DNA of 64,000 nucleotides from Asanoa ferruginea. GTDB lineage: Bacteria; Actinomycetota; Actinomycetes; Mycobacteriales; Micromonosporaceae. The position numbers were made by a program, and so were the translations under genes. The DNA is taken from positions 6,014,001-6,078,000 of the forward strand of contig NZ_QUMQ01000001.1 of assembly GCF_003387075.1 (NCBI RefSeq). The letters run 5' to 3'. The first letter of the stretch is position 1. Each line of letters opens with the position of its first letter. The notes under the pieces are model-generated. The model did not search any database, was not told the origin of the DNA, and was given only the letters and a program-made list of their open reading frames with translations. This document shows, in pieces, positions 24,642 to 32,329 of this stretch.

Positions 24642-25931
24642 GAGCACCGCGGCCGCGGGTAGCCAGACGGCGAACGGGAGCCAGATCCGTTCGACCTCGG
24701 CCTTGCTCATCCCGGAAGCGTCGGCGGCGAGGATGGCGACGAGAGCCCCGAGGGGGAGCGCGACGGTGGCGGTCGGCCACCGCCGCGGGCCGCGAACCGC
24801 GTCGACCACAACGCGGCGGACCACCGGTGCCATCGCCGGCCCGGCGGCCAGGGTCAGGCAGGCGAGGTTGGCCCAGACCCAATAGGCGTACGGTCGGTCG
24901 CTGGCGATTCCCTGGTAATAACGTTCGACCAGCGTGTGGTAGCCGTCGAGCCACCAGAATCCCGCGAGCGTGAACGCCGCGACCACCGCCAACGCGCCCA
25001 GGCCCGCCCAGAACAGCGGGGTGATCCGGCGGGCGGCCACGAGCACCGCGACGGCGGGCAGCGCCATGAGCACGAGCCCGTAGGACAGGTAGCAGCCGAA
25101 CCCCAGGACCAGCCCGGCGAGGGCGGCGAGCCAACGTCCGGTCGTTCCGGTGCGGGTAGCGGCGGCGGCCAGCAGCGCGATGCCGCACGCGGTCACCCCG
25201 GTGAAGAGGCCGTCGGCCGAAGCGCCCACCCAGACCGCGCCAGGAAACAGCACGAGGAAGGGTACGGCCGCCCGTGCGGCTTCTTCGGTGCCGAGGGTCC
25301 GGATCGTGGCCGGAACGGCGACGACGGCGAGCGCGCCACCGAGCACGCAGACCAGCGCCGCCCATCCGCCGCCGCCCAGCCCGATCCGGTCGAGGCCGAC
25401 GAAGACCAGCAGCGCGCCCGGCGGGTGTCCGGCCACGTGGGTGGTCCAGGAGTCGGGCTGGAAGTCGAGGATGCGGCCGGTGAACCCGCGCAACGTGGCC
25501 GGCAGGTCGGTGACGCCGGGCACCTCGGCGAGGTATTCGTGTGGTGTGGTCAGCCGGCCCGCGAGCCCGCGTTGCCAGCCGTCGACCATGGCCAGCGCCA
25601 TCGTCCAGGCGACGGCGGCGACGTAGCTGACGCCGAGCAGCCTGCGCCAGGGCAGCCGGTCGGCCAGGGCCGGGCCGTGCCAGCTGACGGCGGCCGCGAG
25701 CACCAACGCCGCCGGCGTGCCGGGACCCACGTGTGGCAGCCATCGGGCGAACAACGGTGCGGCGATCCGGGTCGACGGCACGCCGGTCACGGCCGGATCG
25801 GCGACGGCGACCAACACGGCGGCGCACACGAGCGCCACGGCGATCCCGGCGGCGAGCAGGTCCGCACGGACGAGACCGGCGCGCGGTGTGCTGCGCAGCG
25901 GAGCTCGCACGCTCTCGCGGGAGGCGGTCAC
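24555..25931 (-). CDS. polytopic membrane protein, glycosyltransferase-39/87-like
   Basis: 458 residues with about ten hydrophobic segments. An extracytoplasmic loop after the second or third segment contains TTHVAGHPPGALLVFVGLDRIG, resembling the acceptor/donor loop of GT-C glycosyltransferases. The pattern SADGLFTGVTACGIALLAAA is also seen in actinobacterial mannosyltransferase-like proteins. It probably moves a sugar from a polyprenyl carrier outside the membrane; this is inference. It follows the epimerase gene by 3 bp, so they form one transcription unit. Confidence 0.7.
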   Translation of the reverse strand: MTASRESVRAPLRSTPRAGLVRADLLAAGIAVALVCAAVLVAVADPAVTGVPSTRIAAPLFARWLPHVGPGTPAALVLAAAVSWHGPALADRLPWRRLLGVSYVAAVAWTMALAMVDGWQRGLAGRLTTPHEYLAEVPGVTDLPATLRGFTGRILDFQPDSWTTHVAGHPPGALLVFVGLDRIGLGGGGWAALVCVLGGALAVVAVPATIRTLGTEEAARAAVPFLVLFPGAVWVGASADGLFTGVTACGIALLAAAATRTGTTGRWLAALAGLVLGFGCYLSYGLVLMALPAVAVLVAARRITPLFWAGLGALAVVAAFTLAGFWWLDGYHTLVERYYQGIASDRPYAYWVWANLACLTLAAGPAMAPVVRRVVVDAVRGPRRWPTATVALPLGALVAILAADASGMSKAEVERIWLPFAVWLPAAAVLLPTRGRRGWLVVQALTAIAVNHLLLTTW

Positions 25932-25934
25932 CGG

Positions 25935-26984
25935 TCAGCCCCGCAGCGGCGCGTACGCGAACTCCGCCATGCCGTCGGCCAGCTCGATGCGGGCCTCGAA
26001 GCCGAGCTCGGCCGCCGCCCGCCGCGGCGCGGCGACGACGTGGCGCACGTCGCCGGCGCGGAAGGCCCCGGTCACCTGAGGCTCCGGGCCGGCCATCGCT
26101 TCGGCGAGCGCGGCCGCCATCGCCCCGATCGTCGTCGGCCGGCCCGACGCGACGTTGTAGGCCCGGAACCCGGCCTGGCCGGCCGTGGCCGTGAGCGCGG
26201 CGAGGTTGGCGGCGGCCACATCCCGGACGTGGACGAAGTCGCGGCGCTGGCCGCCGTCTTCGAAGACCAGCGGCGCCCGCCCGGCCTCGAGCGCCGACCG
26301 GAAGATGGCGGCGACCCCGCTGTAGGGGGTGTCGCGTGGCATCCCCGGGCCGTAGACGTTGTGGTAGCGCAGCGCGATCGCCGACCCGCCGGTCTGCCGC
26401 GCCCACACCGCACTGAGGTGCTCCTGCGCGAGCTTGGTCGCGGCGTAGACGCTGCGCGGGTCGAGCCGGGCCTCCTCGTCGACCTGCCCTGGGATGAGCG
26501 GGGCGGCGCACTTCGGACAGGCGGGCTCGAACCGACCGGCGAGCAGATCCGCCTGTGCCCGCGGAGCCGGCCGGATCGGGCCGTGTGCGGGGCAGGCGTA
26601 GGCGCCCTCGCCGTAGACGACCATCGAGCTGGCCAGAACCAGCCGGCCGACGCCGGCCCGCGCCATGGCCGACAGCAGCACGGCGGTGCCGAGGTCGTTG
26701 CAACCGACGTACTCGGGGAGGTCGTCGAGGTCGACGCCCATGCCGACCATCGCGGCCTGATGGACGACCGCGTCGACGCCGGCGAGCGCGGCCTCGACCG
26801 AGCCGGCGTCGCGAACGTCGGCGAGCCGCAGCGGCGCGCCGGCCACCGTCGCCGGCAACGGCACTCGGTGCGCCGCGGGATGACCGACGTCGAGCACCCG
26901 CACGTCATGGCCGGCCGCCGCCAGCGCCGCGACGACCTGTGAACCGATGAAACCGGCGCCGCCGGTGACCAGAACCCGCATCAC
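25935..26984 (-). CDS. NAD-dependent nucleotide-sugar epimerase with Cys-rich insert (dTDP-rhamnose 4-epimerase-like)
   Basis: 349 residues. MRVLVTGGAGFIGSQVVAALAAAG is the extended-SDR NAD-binding motif and YAATK is the catalytic YxxxK. Between the nucleotide-binding core and YAATK lies an insert with CPAH and, 30 residues later, CPKC, which look like a small zinc ribbon. This insert is familiar from dTDP-L-rhamnose 4-epimerase-like enzymes. The enzyme would supply an epimerised sugar nucleotide to the adjacent glycosyltransferases. It is divergent from the GT2 gene. Confidence 0.82.
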   Translation of the reverse strand: MMRVLVTGGAGFIGSQVVAALAAAGHDVRVLDVGHPAAHRVPLPATVAGAPLRLADVRDAGSVEAALAGVDAVVHQAAMVGMGVDLDDLPEYVGCNDLGTAVLLSAMARAGVGRLVLASSMVVYGEGAYACPAHGPIRPAPRAQADLLAGRFEPACPKCAAPLIPGQVDEEARLDPRSVYAATKLAQEHLSAVWARQTGGSAIALRYHNVYGPGMPRDTPYSGVAAIFRSALEAGRAPLVFEDGGQRRDFVHVRDVAAANLAALTATAGQAGFRAYNVASGRPTTIGAMAAALAEAMAGPEPQVTGAFRAGDVRHVVAAPRRAAAELGFEARIELADGMAEFAYAPLRG

Positions 26985-27107
26985 CCACCGACCGTATGGG
27001 TCGGCGCGCCCAAACTCCCGTACCGTCGCCGGGTGTAATTGGTTCCTAATATCTGATCTGCGATTCGTAAGGCTTTAGCGTACGGTTTGTCGCTACGTTC
27101 AACGCTC

Positions 27108-27767
27108 ATGACGGACGTCGTACTTCCCTGCCTCGACGAGGCCGCAGCGCTGCCCTGGCTCCTGGCCCGGATGCCGTCCGGCTACCGCGCCATCGTGGCC
27201 GACAACGGCTCCACCGACGGCTCGCCGGACATCGCAGCATCCCTCGGCGCGATCGTCGTGACCGCACCACAGCGCGGATTCGGCGCGGCCGTCCACACCG
27301 GACTGATGGCCGCCGACCCCGACGACGGGCTGGTGTGCGTGATGGACGCCGACGGCTCGTTCGACCCCGCCCAACTTCCCCGGGTCGCCGATCCGGTCCG
27401 CGCCGGGCGGGCCCGACTCGTGCTGGGCCGGCGCCGCCCGACCAGCGCCGGAGCATGGCCGGCGCATGCCCGGTTCGCCAACGCGGTCCTGGCCTGGCGG
27501 CTGCGCCGGACCACCGGGCTCCAACTCCATGACCTCGGCCCGATGCGTGCCGCCCGGCTGGTTGATCTGCTCGACCTCGACCTGCGCGACCGCCGCTTCG
27601 GCTATCCGCTCGAGATGGTGGTCAAGGCCGCCCGCGCCGGCTGGGCGGTCGCCGAGGTCGACGTCGACTACGCGCCCCGGGCCGCCGGCAGCCGGTCGAA
27701 GGTGACCGGGACCGTACGCGGCACCGCGCGCGCCGTCCGCGACATGTCCAAGGTCCTGGCTCAATGA
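27108..27767 (+). CDS. glycosyltransferase family 2
   Basis: 219 residues from ATG 27108. TDVVLPCLDEAAALPWLLARMP and YRAIVADNGSTDGSPDIAASLGA are the GT2 start and the DNGSTDGS donor-binding loop; VCVMDADGSFDP is the DxD region. No C-terminal membrane segment is visible, so a cytoplasmic or membrane-associated enzyme is expected. It overlaps the methyltransferase gene by 4 bp. The family is related to TIGR04283, often found beside DUF2064 proteins as here. Confidence 0.88.
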   Translation: MTDVVLPCLDEAAALPWLLARMPSGYRAIVADNGSTDGSPDIAASLGAIVVTAPQRGFGAAVHTGLMAADPDDGLVCVMDADGSFDPAQLPRVADPVRAGRARLVLGRRRPTSAGAWPAHARFANAVLAWRLRRTTGLQLHDLGPMRAARLVDLLDLDLRDRRFGYPLEMVVKAARAGWAVAEVDVDYAPRAAGSRSKVTGTVRGTARAVRDMSKVLAQ

Positions 27768-28414
27768 CCGCGTCGGTGGCGCCGACGTTCGACGCCGTGC
27801 TCCGCGCGGCGGCCGTCGGTGACGACACGGGTGCCCGGCTCGTCGACCGGGCCGGGCGGTGGCGCCCCTTGGACCCGTTGGGGTGGCACGCGAAAGAGAT
27901 TCCGGGCGACACCGGGCTGCTCTCCCGCACCAGCGGATCCACACTGGATGTCGGCTGCGGCCCGGGCCGGCTGACCGCGGCGCTGGCCGGGCGGGGGCGC
28001 ATCGCGCTCGGCATCGACGTGAGCCGCGCGGCGGTGCGGTCCACCCTGCGGCGCGGCGGCCCCGCGTTGCTGAGCGACGTCTTCGCACCGCTGCCGCTGG
28101 AGGGGAGTTGGCGCAGCGTCCTGCTGGCCGACGGCAACATCGGCATCGGCGGCGACCCGATTCGACTGCTGCGCCGGTGCGCCGGGCTGCTCACCCCCGA
28201 CGGGCGGATCATCGCGGAGCTCGACCCGCCGGGGATGCCGTTCTGGGCCGGCGAGGTGCGGCTGCACACCCACCACGGTGCCGAGAGCCCGCCGCTGCGC
28301 TGGGCCTACGTCGGCGTCGACGACATCGCCGCGGTCGCCGCGGCCGCGGCAATGCGAGTCCATTCGACATGGACGGAGGCGAACCGATGGTTCGCGACGC
28401 TGACCCGCCCGTGA
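27764..28414 (+). CDS. class I SAM-dependent methyltransferase
   Basis: 216 residues. LDVGCGPGRLTAALAGRG near residue 65 is the SAM-binding motif I, and ALGIDVSRAAVR is motif II. The C-terminal part IIAELDPPGMPFW is unusual. It sits between a GT2 gene and a molybdopterin oxidoreductase gene, with overlaps on both sides, so it is probably part of the same glycan or lipid modification pathway. The substrate is unknown. Confidence 0.88.
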   Translation: MTASVAPTFDAVLRAAAVGDDTGARLVDRAGRWRPLDPLGWHAKEIPGDTGLLSRTSGSTLDVGCGPGRLTAALAGRGRIALGIDVSRAAVRSTLRRGGPALLSDVFAPLPLEGSWRSVLLADGNIGIGGDPIRLLRRCAGLLTPDGRIIAELDPPGMPFWAGEVRLHTHHGAESPPLRWAYVGVDDIAAVAAAAAMRVHSTWTEANRWFATLTRP

Positions 28415-29574
28415 CCGAGCGGCCGGCCGCTCGGCGTCGGATGCCATTCCACAAAGGAGCATTCCCGTCGAAGCTGCGGTCCCTGCGGCTGACCAGCTTC
28501 CTCGGGCTGGGCCTCGCCGTCGCCTTCGGCACCTGTTTCGTCACCGGCCTGCTCGACCATCTCATCCAGCACCCGCCTGGTTGGTTCCACTGGCCGGCCC
28601 GGCCGATCTGGCTGTTCCGGGTGACCCAGGGCGTGCACGTGGCCACCGGCCTGGCCACGATCCCGCTCCTCGGCGTCAAACTGTGGTCGGTCTATCCGCG
28701 GCTGTTCCGCTGGCCACCCGCACGCGACCTCGCGCACGCGGTCGAGCGGCTGAGCGTCTTCGTGCTGATCGCTGCCGGCCTGTTCCAGCTCGTCACCGGA
28801 GTGCTCAACATCGCGCTCTGGTATCGGCCGATGCACTTCTTCTTCCCGAGCGCCCACTACTGGACGGCGTGGCTGGCGATCGGCGCGATCGTGGCACACA
28901 TCGGTGTGCAGCTCCCGCTGATCCGAGCCGGCCTCACGCACCGGCCCCGCCGCACCGTGCCGCCCGGCACCCTCACCCGGCGTGGGCTGCTCGCGGCCAC
29001 GGCCGGAGCGGCGGGCGTCATCACGCTGGCGACCGTGGGTCAGACGGTCGCCCCGCTGTCGTCGATCTCGCTCCTCGCCCCGCGGCGTCCCCGGACCGGG
29101 CCGCAGCAGCTCCCGGTCAACCGCACCGCCGGGGCCGCCGGCGTCCGCGCGCTGGCCGTGGATCCGGCGTACCGGCTGGTCCTCGACGGCCCGGGCGGCA
29201 CCACGCGGCTTTCCATGGCCGACCTCCAAGCGCTTCCCCAACACACCGTCTCGCTCCCGATCGCCTGCGTCGAGGGTTGGAGCGCCGACGCGGTCTGGTC
29301 GGGCGTCCGCCTCCGCGACCTGATGGCCCTGGCCGGTGCCGACACCGCGGGGTACGAGGTCTTCGCCGAGTCGCTGGAGACAGCCGGCCTCTACCGCAGC
29401 ACCACGGTCGACCCGGCACACGCGCGGGACCCACTCACCGTCGTCGCGCTGCGGCTCCGCGGCGAACCCCTGCACCTCGACCACGGTTATCCCGCTCGGC
29501 TGATCGCACCCAACCGGCCCGGTGTGCTCCAGACCAAATGGCTGGCCCGGCTCACCGTGCGGCGCGCGCCATGA
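28387..29574 (+). CDS. membrane molybdopterin oxidoreductase with N-terminal cytochrome-b-like domain and internal Tat motif
   Basis: 395 residues; ATG 28387 is preceded by GGAGG seven bases upstream. Residues 25-185 hold four membrane segments with H84 (GVHVATG) and H171 (VAHIGVQ), spaced like haem-b ligands. Next comes LTRRGLLAATAGAAG at about residues 196-210, a twin-arginine motif before a fifth hydrophobic segment. Then a sulphite-oxidase-fold domain follows, with the molybdenum-ligand cysteine in CVEGWSADAVWSGVRL (C294). The cofactor domain should fold inside and cross by Tat, passing electrons to the membrane haem. It overlaps the methyltransferase gene by 28 bp and the next gene by 4 bp. 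Confidence 0.85.
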   Translation: MVRDADPPVTERPAARRRMPFHKGAFPSKLRSLRLTSFLGLGLAVAFGTCFVTGLLDHLIQHPPGWFHWPARPIWLFRVTQGVHVATGLATIPLLGVKLWSVYPRLFRWPPARDLAHAVERLSVFVLIAAGLFQLVTGVLNIALWYRPMHFFFPSAHYWTAWLAIGAIVAHIGVQLPLIRAGLTHRPRRTVPPGTLTRRGLLAATAGAAGVITLATVGQTVAPLSSISLLAPRRPRTGPQQLPVNRTAGAAGVRALAVDPAYRLVLDGPGGTTRLSMADLQALPQHTVSLPIACVEGWSADAVWSGVRLRDLMALAGADTAGYEVFAESLETAGLYRSTTVDPAHARDPLTVVALRLRGEPLHLDHGYPARLIAPNRPGVLQTKWLARLTVRRAP

Positions 29575-29975
29575 GATGGACCCGCCGGATCCTCGTCGCC
29601 GCCGGGACGGGCGTGATGGCCTACGCCCTCTTCGGCGCCCTGACCGACCCGGCCACCGAACCGGCCGGCCAGCTCGCCTTCCTCGCCGCCGTCGTCATCG
29701 CCCACGACGCGATCCTGATGCCGTTGATCATCGGGCTGGGCTTCCTGATCGGACGGTTCGCGCCGATCCCGGTCCGGCGCCCGATCCGGGTGGCGGCGAT
29801 CATCAGCCTCGCTGTCACCCTCATCGCGATCCCGTTCGTGCTCGGCCGGGGTCGCCGGCCGGACGACCCGTCCGCCCTACCGCTCGACTACGGCCGCGGG
29901 CTCCTGATCATCCTCGCGCTCGTCTGGGCGGTGGCCCTGGTCGCCACGCTGACCCGGAGGCGGCAGCCTCGTTGA
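29571..29975 (+). CDS. small membrane protein following the molybdopterin oxidoreductase
   Basis: 134 residues with about four hydrophobic segments (residues 8-25, 35-60, 75-95, 110-128) and a basic C-terminus. No family is recognised. It starts inside the stop of the oxidoreductase gene (ATGA), so it is coupled to it and may be an accessory subunit of the membrane complex. A terminator at 30003 ends this unit. Confidence 0.75.
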   Translation: MRWTRRILVAAGTGVMAYALFGALTDPATEPAGQLAFLAAVVIAHDAILMPLIIGLGFLIGRFAPIPVRRPIRVAAIISLAVTLIAIPFVLGRGRRPDDPSALPLDYGRGLLIILALVWAVALVATLTRRRQPR

Positions 29976-30002
29976 TCGCCCCTTGAGCCGGGGCTCGCGG
30001 CG

Positions 30003-30037
30003 CGCCAGGTCCGCACGGAGTGCCTGGCGGCTTTGTC
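30003..30037 (+). terminator. hairpin ending the GT2-methyltransferase-oxidoreductase operon
   Basis: CGCCAGG (30003-30009) pairs with CCTGGCG (30023-30029) across a 13-base loop, followed by CTTTGTCC. It lies 28 bp after the stop of the small membrane protein gene. Confidence 0.6.
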
Positions 30038-30161
30038 CCTTTCCGCAACAAATGTGAATCTCACGTCTTATGGTGGGCCTTGGGGGCATACCACAGCGAC
30101 GCCCGAGGTGGATGGGGGTGCTGTGGCGCGTCCAGGTGATTCCCTCACGAAAGGGTCCGCT

Positions 30162-31508
30162 GTGCCTTCTTCCTTAACCCACCACGCGCGCCGCGCCATG
30201 CCGTCCGTGCTGGCGGGGTGTGCGGCCGTCGCCATCACCGCCGCCCTGGTTGTGTTGAGTCCGACCGACGCCCGCGCGGCCGACCCGCCGGTCGGCCTCG
30301 GCACCGCGGCGAACTTCTCCGTGCTCGCCGGCTCCATGGTCACCAACACCGGGACGACGACGCTGGCGCAGAGCCTCGGCGTGCATCCCGGCAGCGCGGT
30401 CACCGGCGCACCGGCCGTCGGCGGCGAGACCCACCTGGGTGACATGGTCGCGCTCAACGCGAAGAACGACCTGACGACCGCCTACAACGACGCCGCCGGC
30501 CGCACCCCGTTCATTCCCCTTCCGGCAGAACTGGGCGGCTTGACGCTCACTCCCGGCGTGTATCGGATCGGTGCCGCGCAACTGACCGGAACGTTGACGC
30601 TCAACACGGTGAACGACCCGCAGGCGGTCTTCATCTTCCAGATCGACTCCACCCTCGTCACGGCCGTCGCGAGCAGCGTCGTCTTCCTCAACAACGCCTC
30701 GACCTGCAACGTCTACTGGAAGGTCGGAAGCTCGGCGACGATCGGCGTCGACACCGACTTCATCGGCAACATCATGGCGTCCGCCTCGATCGCGATGCAG
30801 ACCAGAGCGACGCTGCAAGGCCGCGCGCTGGCGCAGACCGGGGCCGTCACGCTTGACACGAACACCATCACCGCGCCGGTGTGTGCTGGGCCCACGCAGA
30901 GTCCAACGGCGACTCCGACCGCCACGCCCACGGCAACGCCGACCGCCACGCCGACGGCGACGCCGACTGCGACACCGACTGCGACGCCGACTCAAACGCC
31001 GACCGCGACACCCACGCCCACCGGTCCTGGGTTCCCGAACGGTCCTGGGTTCCCGAACGGTCCCGGGTTCCCGAATGGTCCTGGCTTCCCCAACGGCCCC
31101 GGGTTCCCGAACGGCCCTAACGGTCCGAACGGCCCGGACTTCCCGAACGGCCCGGACTTCCCCAACGGCCCTAACGGCCCGGACTTCCCGAACGGCCCGA
31201 ACGGCCCGGACTTCCCCAACGGCCCGGACTTCCCGAACGGCCCGGACTTCCCCAACGGTCCGGACATTCCGAACGGTCCGAACGGCCCGAACGGTCCGAA
31301 CGGTCCGAACGGTCCGAACGGCCCCGGGTTCCCGCACGGCTCCAACGCTCCGGCCGATGTCCGACCCACCTTCGGCCCCGGGGGACAGGGCAACCTGCCC
31401 ACCACCGGCAGCCCCGCGGTGCCGATCATGATCACGGCCGGCGGACTCCTGCTCGCTGTCGGCGTCCTCGTCCTTCACCTCTATCGGCGCCGCAACGTCG
31501 AGGCATGA
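30162..31508 (+). CDS. cell-wall-anchored DUF3494 (ice-binding-like) protein with repeat stalk
   Basis: About 448 residues from GTG 30162, preceded by AAAGGG; GTG 30123 is also possible. After a signal peptide ([20 protein letters not shown]) comes a DUF3494 domain ([21 protein letters not shown], then [10 protein letters not shown], then [17 protein letters not shown]). DUF3494 domains form beta-solenoids, some of which bind ice or act as adhesins. A PTAT stalk (about 245-285) leads into a Pro-periodic repeat (about 288-390). The C-terminus has LPTTG, a hydrophobic span and RRRNVEA, a sortase sorting signal. It is predicted to be surface-displayed on the wall. Confidence 0.88.
   Translation: MPSSLTHHARRAMPSVLAGCAAVAITAALVVLSPTDARAADPPVGLGTAANFSVLAGSMVTNTGTTTLAQSLGVHPGSAVTGAPAVGGETHLGDMVALNAKNDLTTAYNDAAGRTPFIPLPAELGGLTLTPGVYRIGAAQLTGTLTLNTVNDPQAVFIFQIDSTLVTAVASSVVFLNNASTCNVYWKVGSSATIGVDTDFIGNIMASASIAMQTRATLQGRALAQTGAVTLDTNTITAPVCAGPTQSPTATPTATPTATPTATPTATPTATPTATPTQTPTATPTPTGPGFPNGPGFPNGPGFPNGPGFPNGPGFPNGPNGPNGPDFPNGPDFPNGPNGPDFPNGPNGPDFPNGPDFPNGPDFPNGPDIPNGPNGPNGPNGPNGPNGPGFPHGSNAPADVRPTFGPGGQGNLPTTGSPAVPIMITAGGLLLAVGVLVLHLYRRRNVEA
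31024..31329 (+). repeat. tandem repeat encoding Pro-periodic triplets ([12 protein letters not shown])
   Basis: About 306 bp of tandem 9-bp and 18-bp units inside the DUF3494 gene. Every triplet of the protein has proline in the middle: GPG FPN repeated, then [12 protein letters not shown] mixtures, ending in five GPN units. The unit number is likely to vary between strains by slippage or recombination. Confidence 0.9.
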
Positions 31509-31536
31509 CAGGCCGTACAGCCTGAGGTGACATGCG

Positions 31537-31572
31537 CTGAGCCGCGACGCCGAAGTCGGCGTCGCGGCTCAG
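31537..31572. terminator. 15-bp perfect stem between convergent genes
   Basis: CTGAGCCGCGACGCC (31537-31551) pairs fully with GGCGTCGCGGCTCAG (31558-31572) around GAAGTC. It includes the stop codon of the minus-strand regulator gene and lies 28 bp after the DUF3494 gene, so it can stop transcription from both sides. Confidence 0.75.
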
Positions 31573-32324
31573 GCGTATCGCGGGGCCTGGGCCGCGTCCA
31601 TCACCTCGCTCAGCTGTTCGCTGCTGAGCCGGCGGGCCTGCCAGGCCAGCGCGGCGATCTCCGTGCTCGCCGGGTGAACCCGCGCGTCCCCGCGGACCGG
31701 CCCGACGCCGGTCAGCGCCACCAGGTCGCCGGGCGCGATGCCGAGCAGGTGCGCGAACGCCGTCACGTAGCGCGCGGTGATGACGACCTTCCCTCGCCCC
31801 AACATGGCGACGGTGGAGTCGGAGACGTAAGGACCGTCGCCGATCTCGGCGAGGATGCGCGCGGTTGGGCGGATGTTGCGGTTGCGCAGGAGACGGAGCA
31901 ACAACGCACCGGGTACGTCCGGGTAGTCATCGGTCGGCTCGGGCCCGGCCCGCGGCAGCGCCGGCATCGACCTGACCAGCGCCGCGAGCCGGTTTCGCTG
32001 TGTCGTGCCCATTCTCGAGGCGTGCCCCACGATCGAACCCACGTTCCACGGCGATGTCGGCCAGGCCGAGGCCAGGTCGTCCGGCACCGGTAGGCCGGCG
32101 AAGACGAACAGGTCCGCACTGTGGATACCGAGTGCCGGTGCCAGCTTCCGGACGAGGTTTGGGCTCGGTGTCGTGCCGTCGTCGACGACCTCGGCGAGCG
32201 TCTCATCCGGCACCCGGGCATCCTGGGCCAGGACAGCCCGCATCTGCTCGATCGAGGTGCCGAACGTCGGCCGGCGGTGCGACAGCAGGCGCCACAGCCG
32301 CACGCCGAACTGTGAATCTCCCAC
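31569..32324 (-). CDS. helix-turn-helix (XRE-like) protein
   Basis: About 251 residues from GTG 32324, 5 bp after the LacI stop. The N-terminal part (QFGVRLWRLLSHRRPTFGTS, then MRAVLAQDARVPDETLAEVVDDGTTPSPNLVRKLAPALGIHSADLFVFAGL) resembles an XRE helix-turn-helix. A second similar unit occurs near residues 150-215 (LLRLLRNRNIRPTARILAEIGDGPYVSDSTVAMLGRG, then HLLGIAPGDLVALTG). It is co-transcribed with the LacI regulator. Its target is unknown; it could modulate the same xylan genes. Confidence 0.65.
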   Translation of the reverse strand: MGDSQFGVRLWRLLSHRRPTFGTSIEQMRAVLAQDARVPDETLAEVVDDGTTPSPNLVRKLAPALGIHSADLFVFAGLPVPDDLASAWPTSPWNVGSIVGHASRMGTTQRNRLAALVRSMPALPRAGPEPTDDYPDVPGALLLRLLRNRNIRPTARILAEIGDGPYVSDSTVAMLGRGKVVITARYVTAFAHLLGIAPGDLVALTGVGPVRGDARVHPASTEIAALAWQARRLSSEQLSEVMDAAQAPRYA

Positions 32325-32329
32325 GACGA

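Noticed and set aside
31024-31329. CRISPR-like array
   Set aside because: The repeats are short in-frame coding units (9 and 18 bp) without spacers, inside a gene with a signal peptide and sorting signal.
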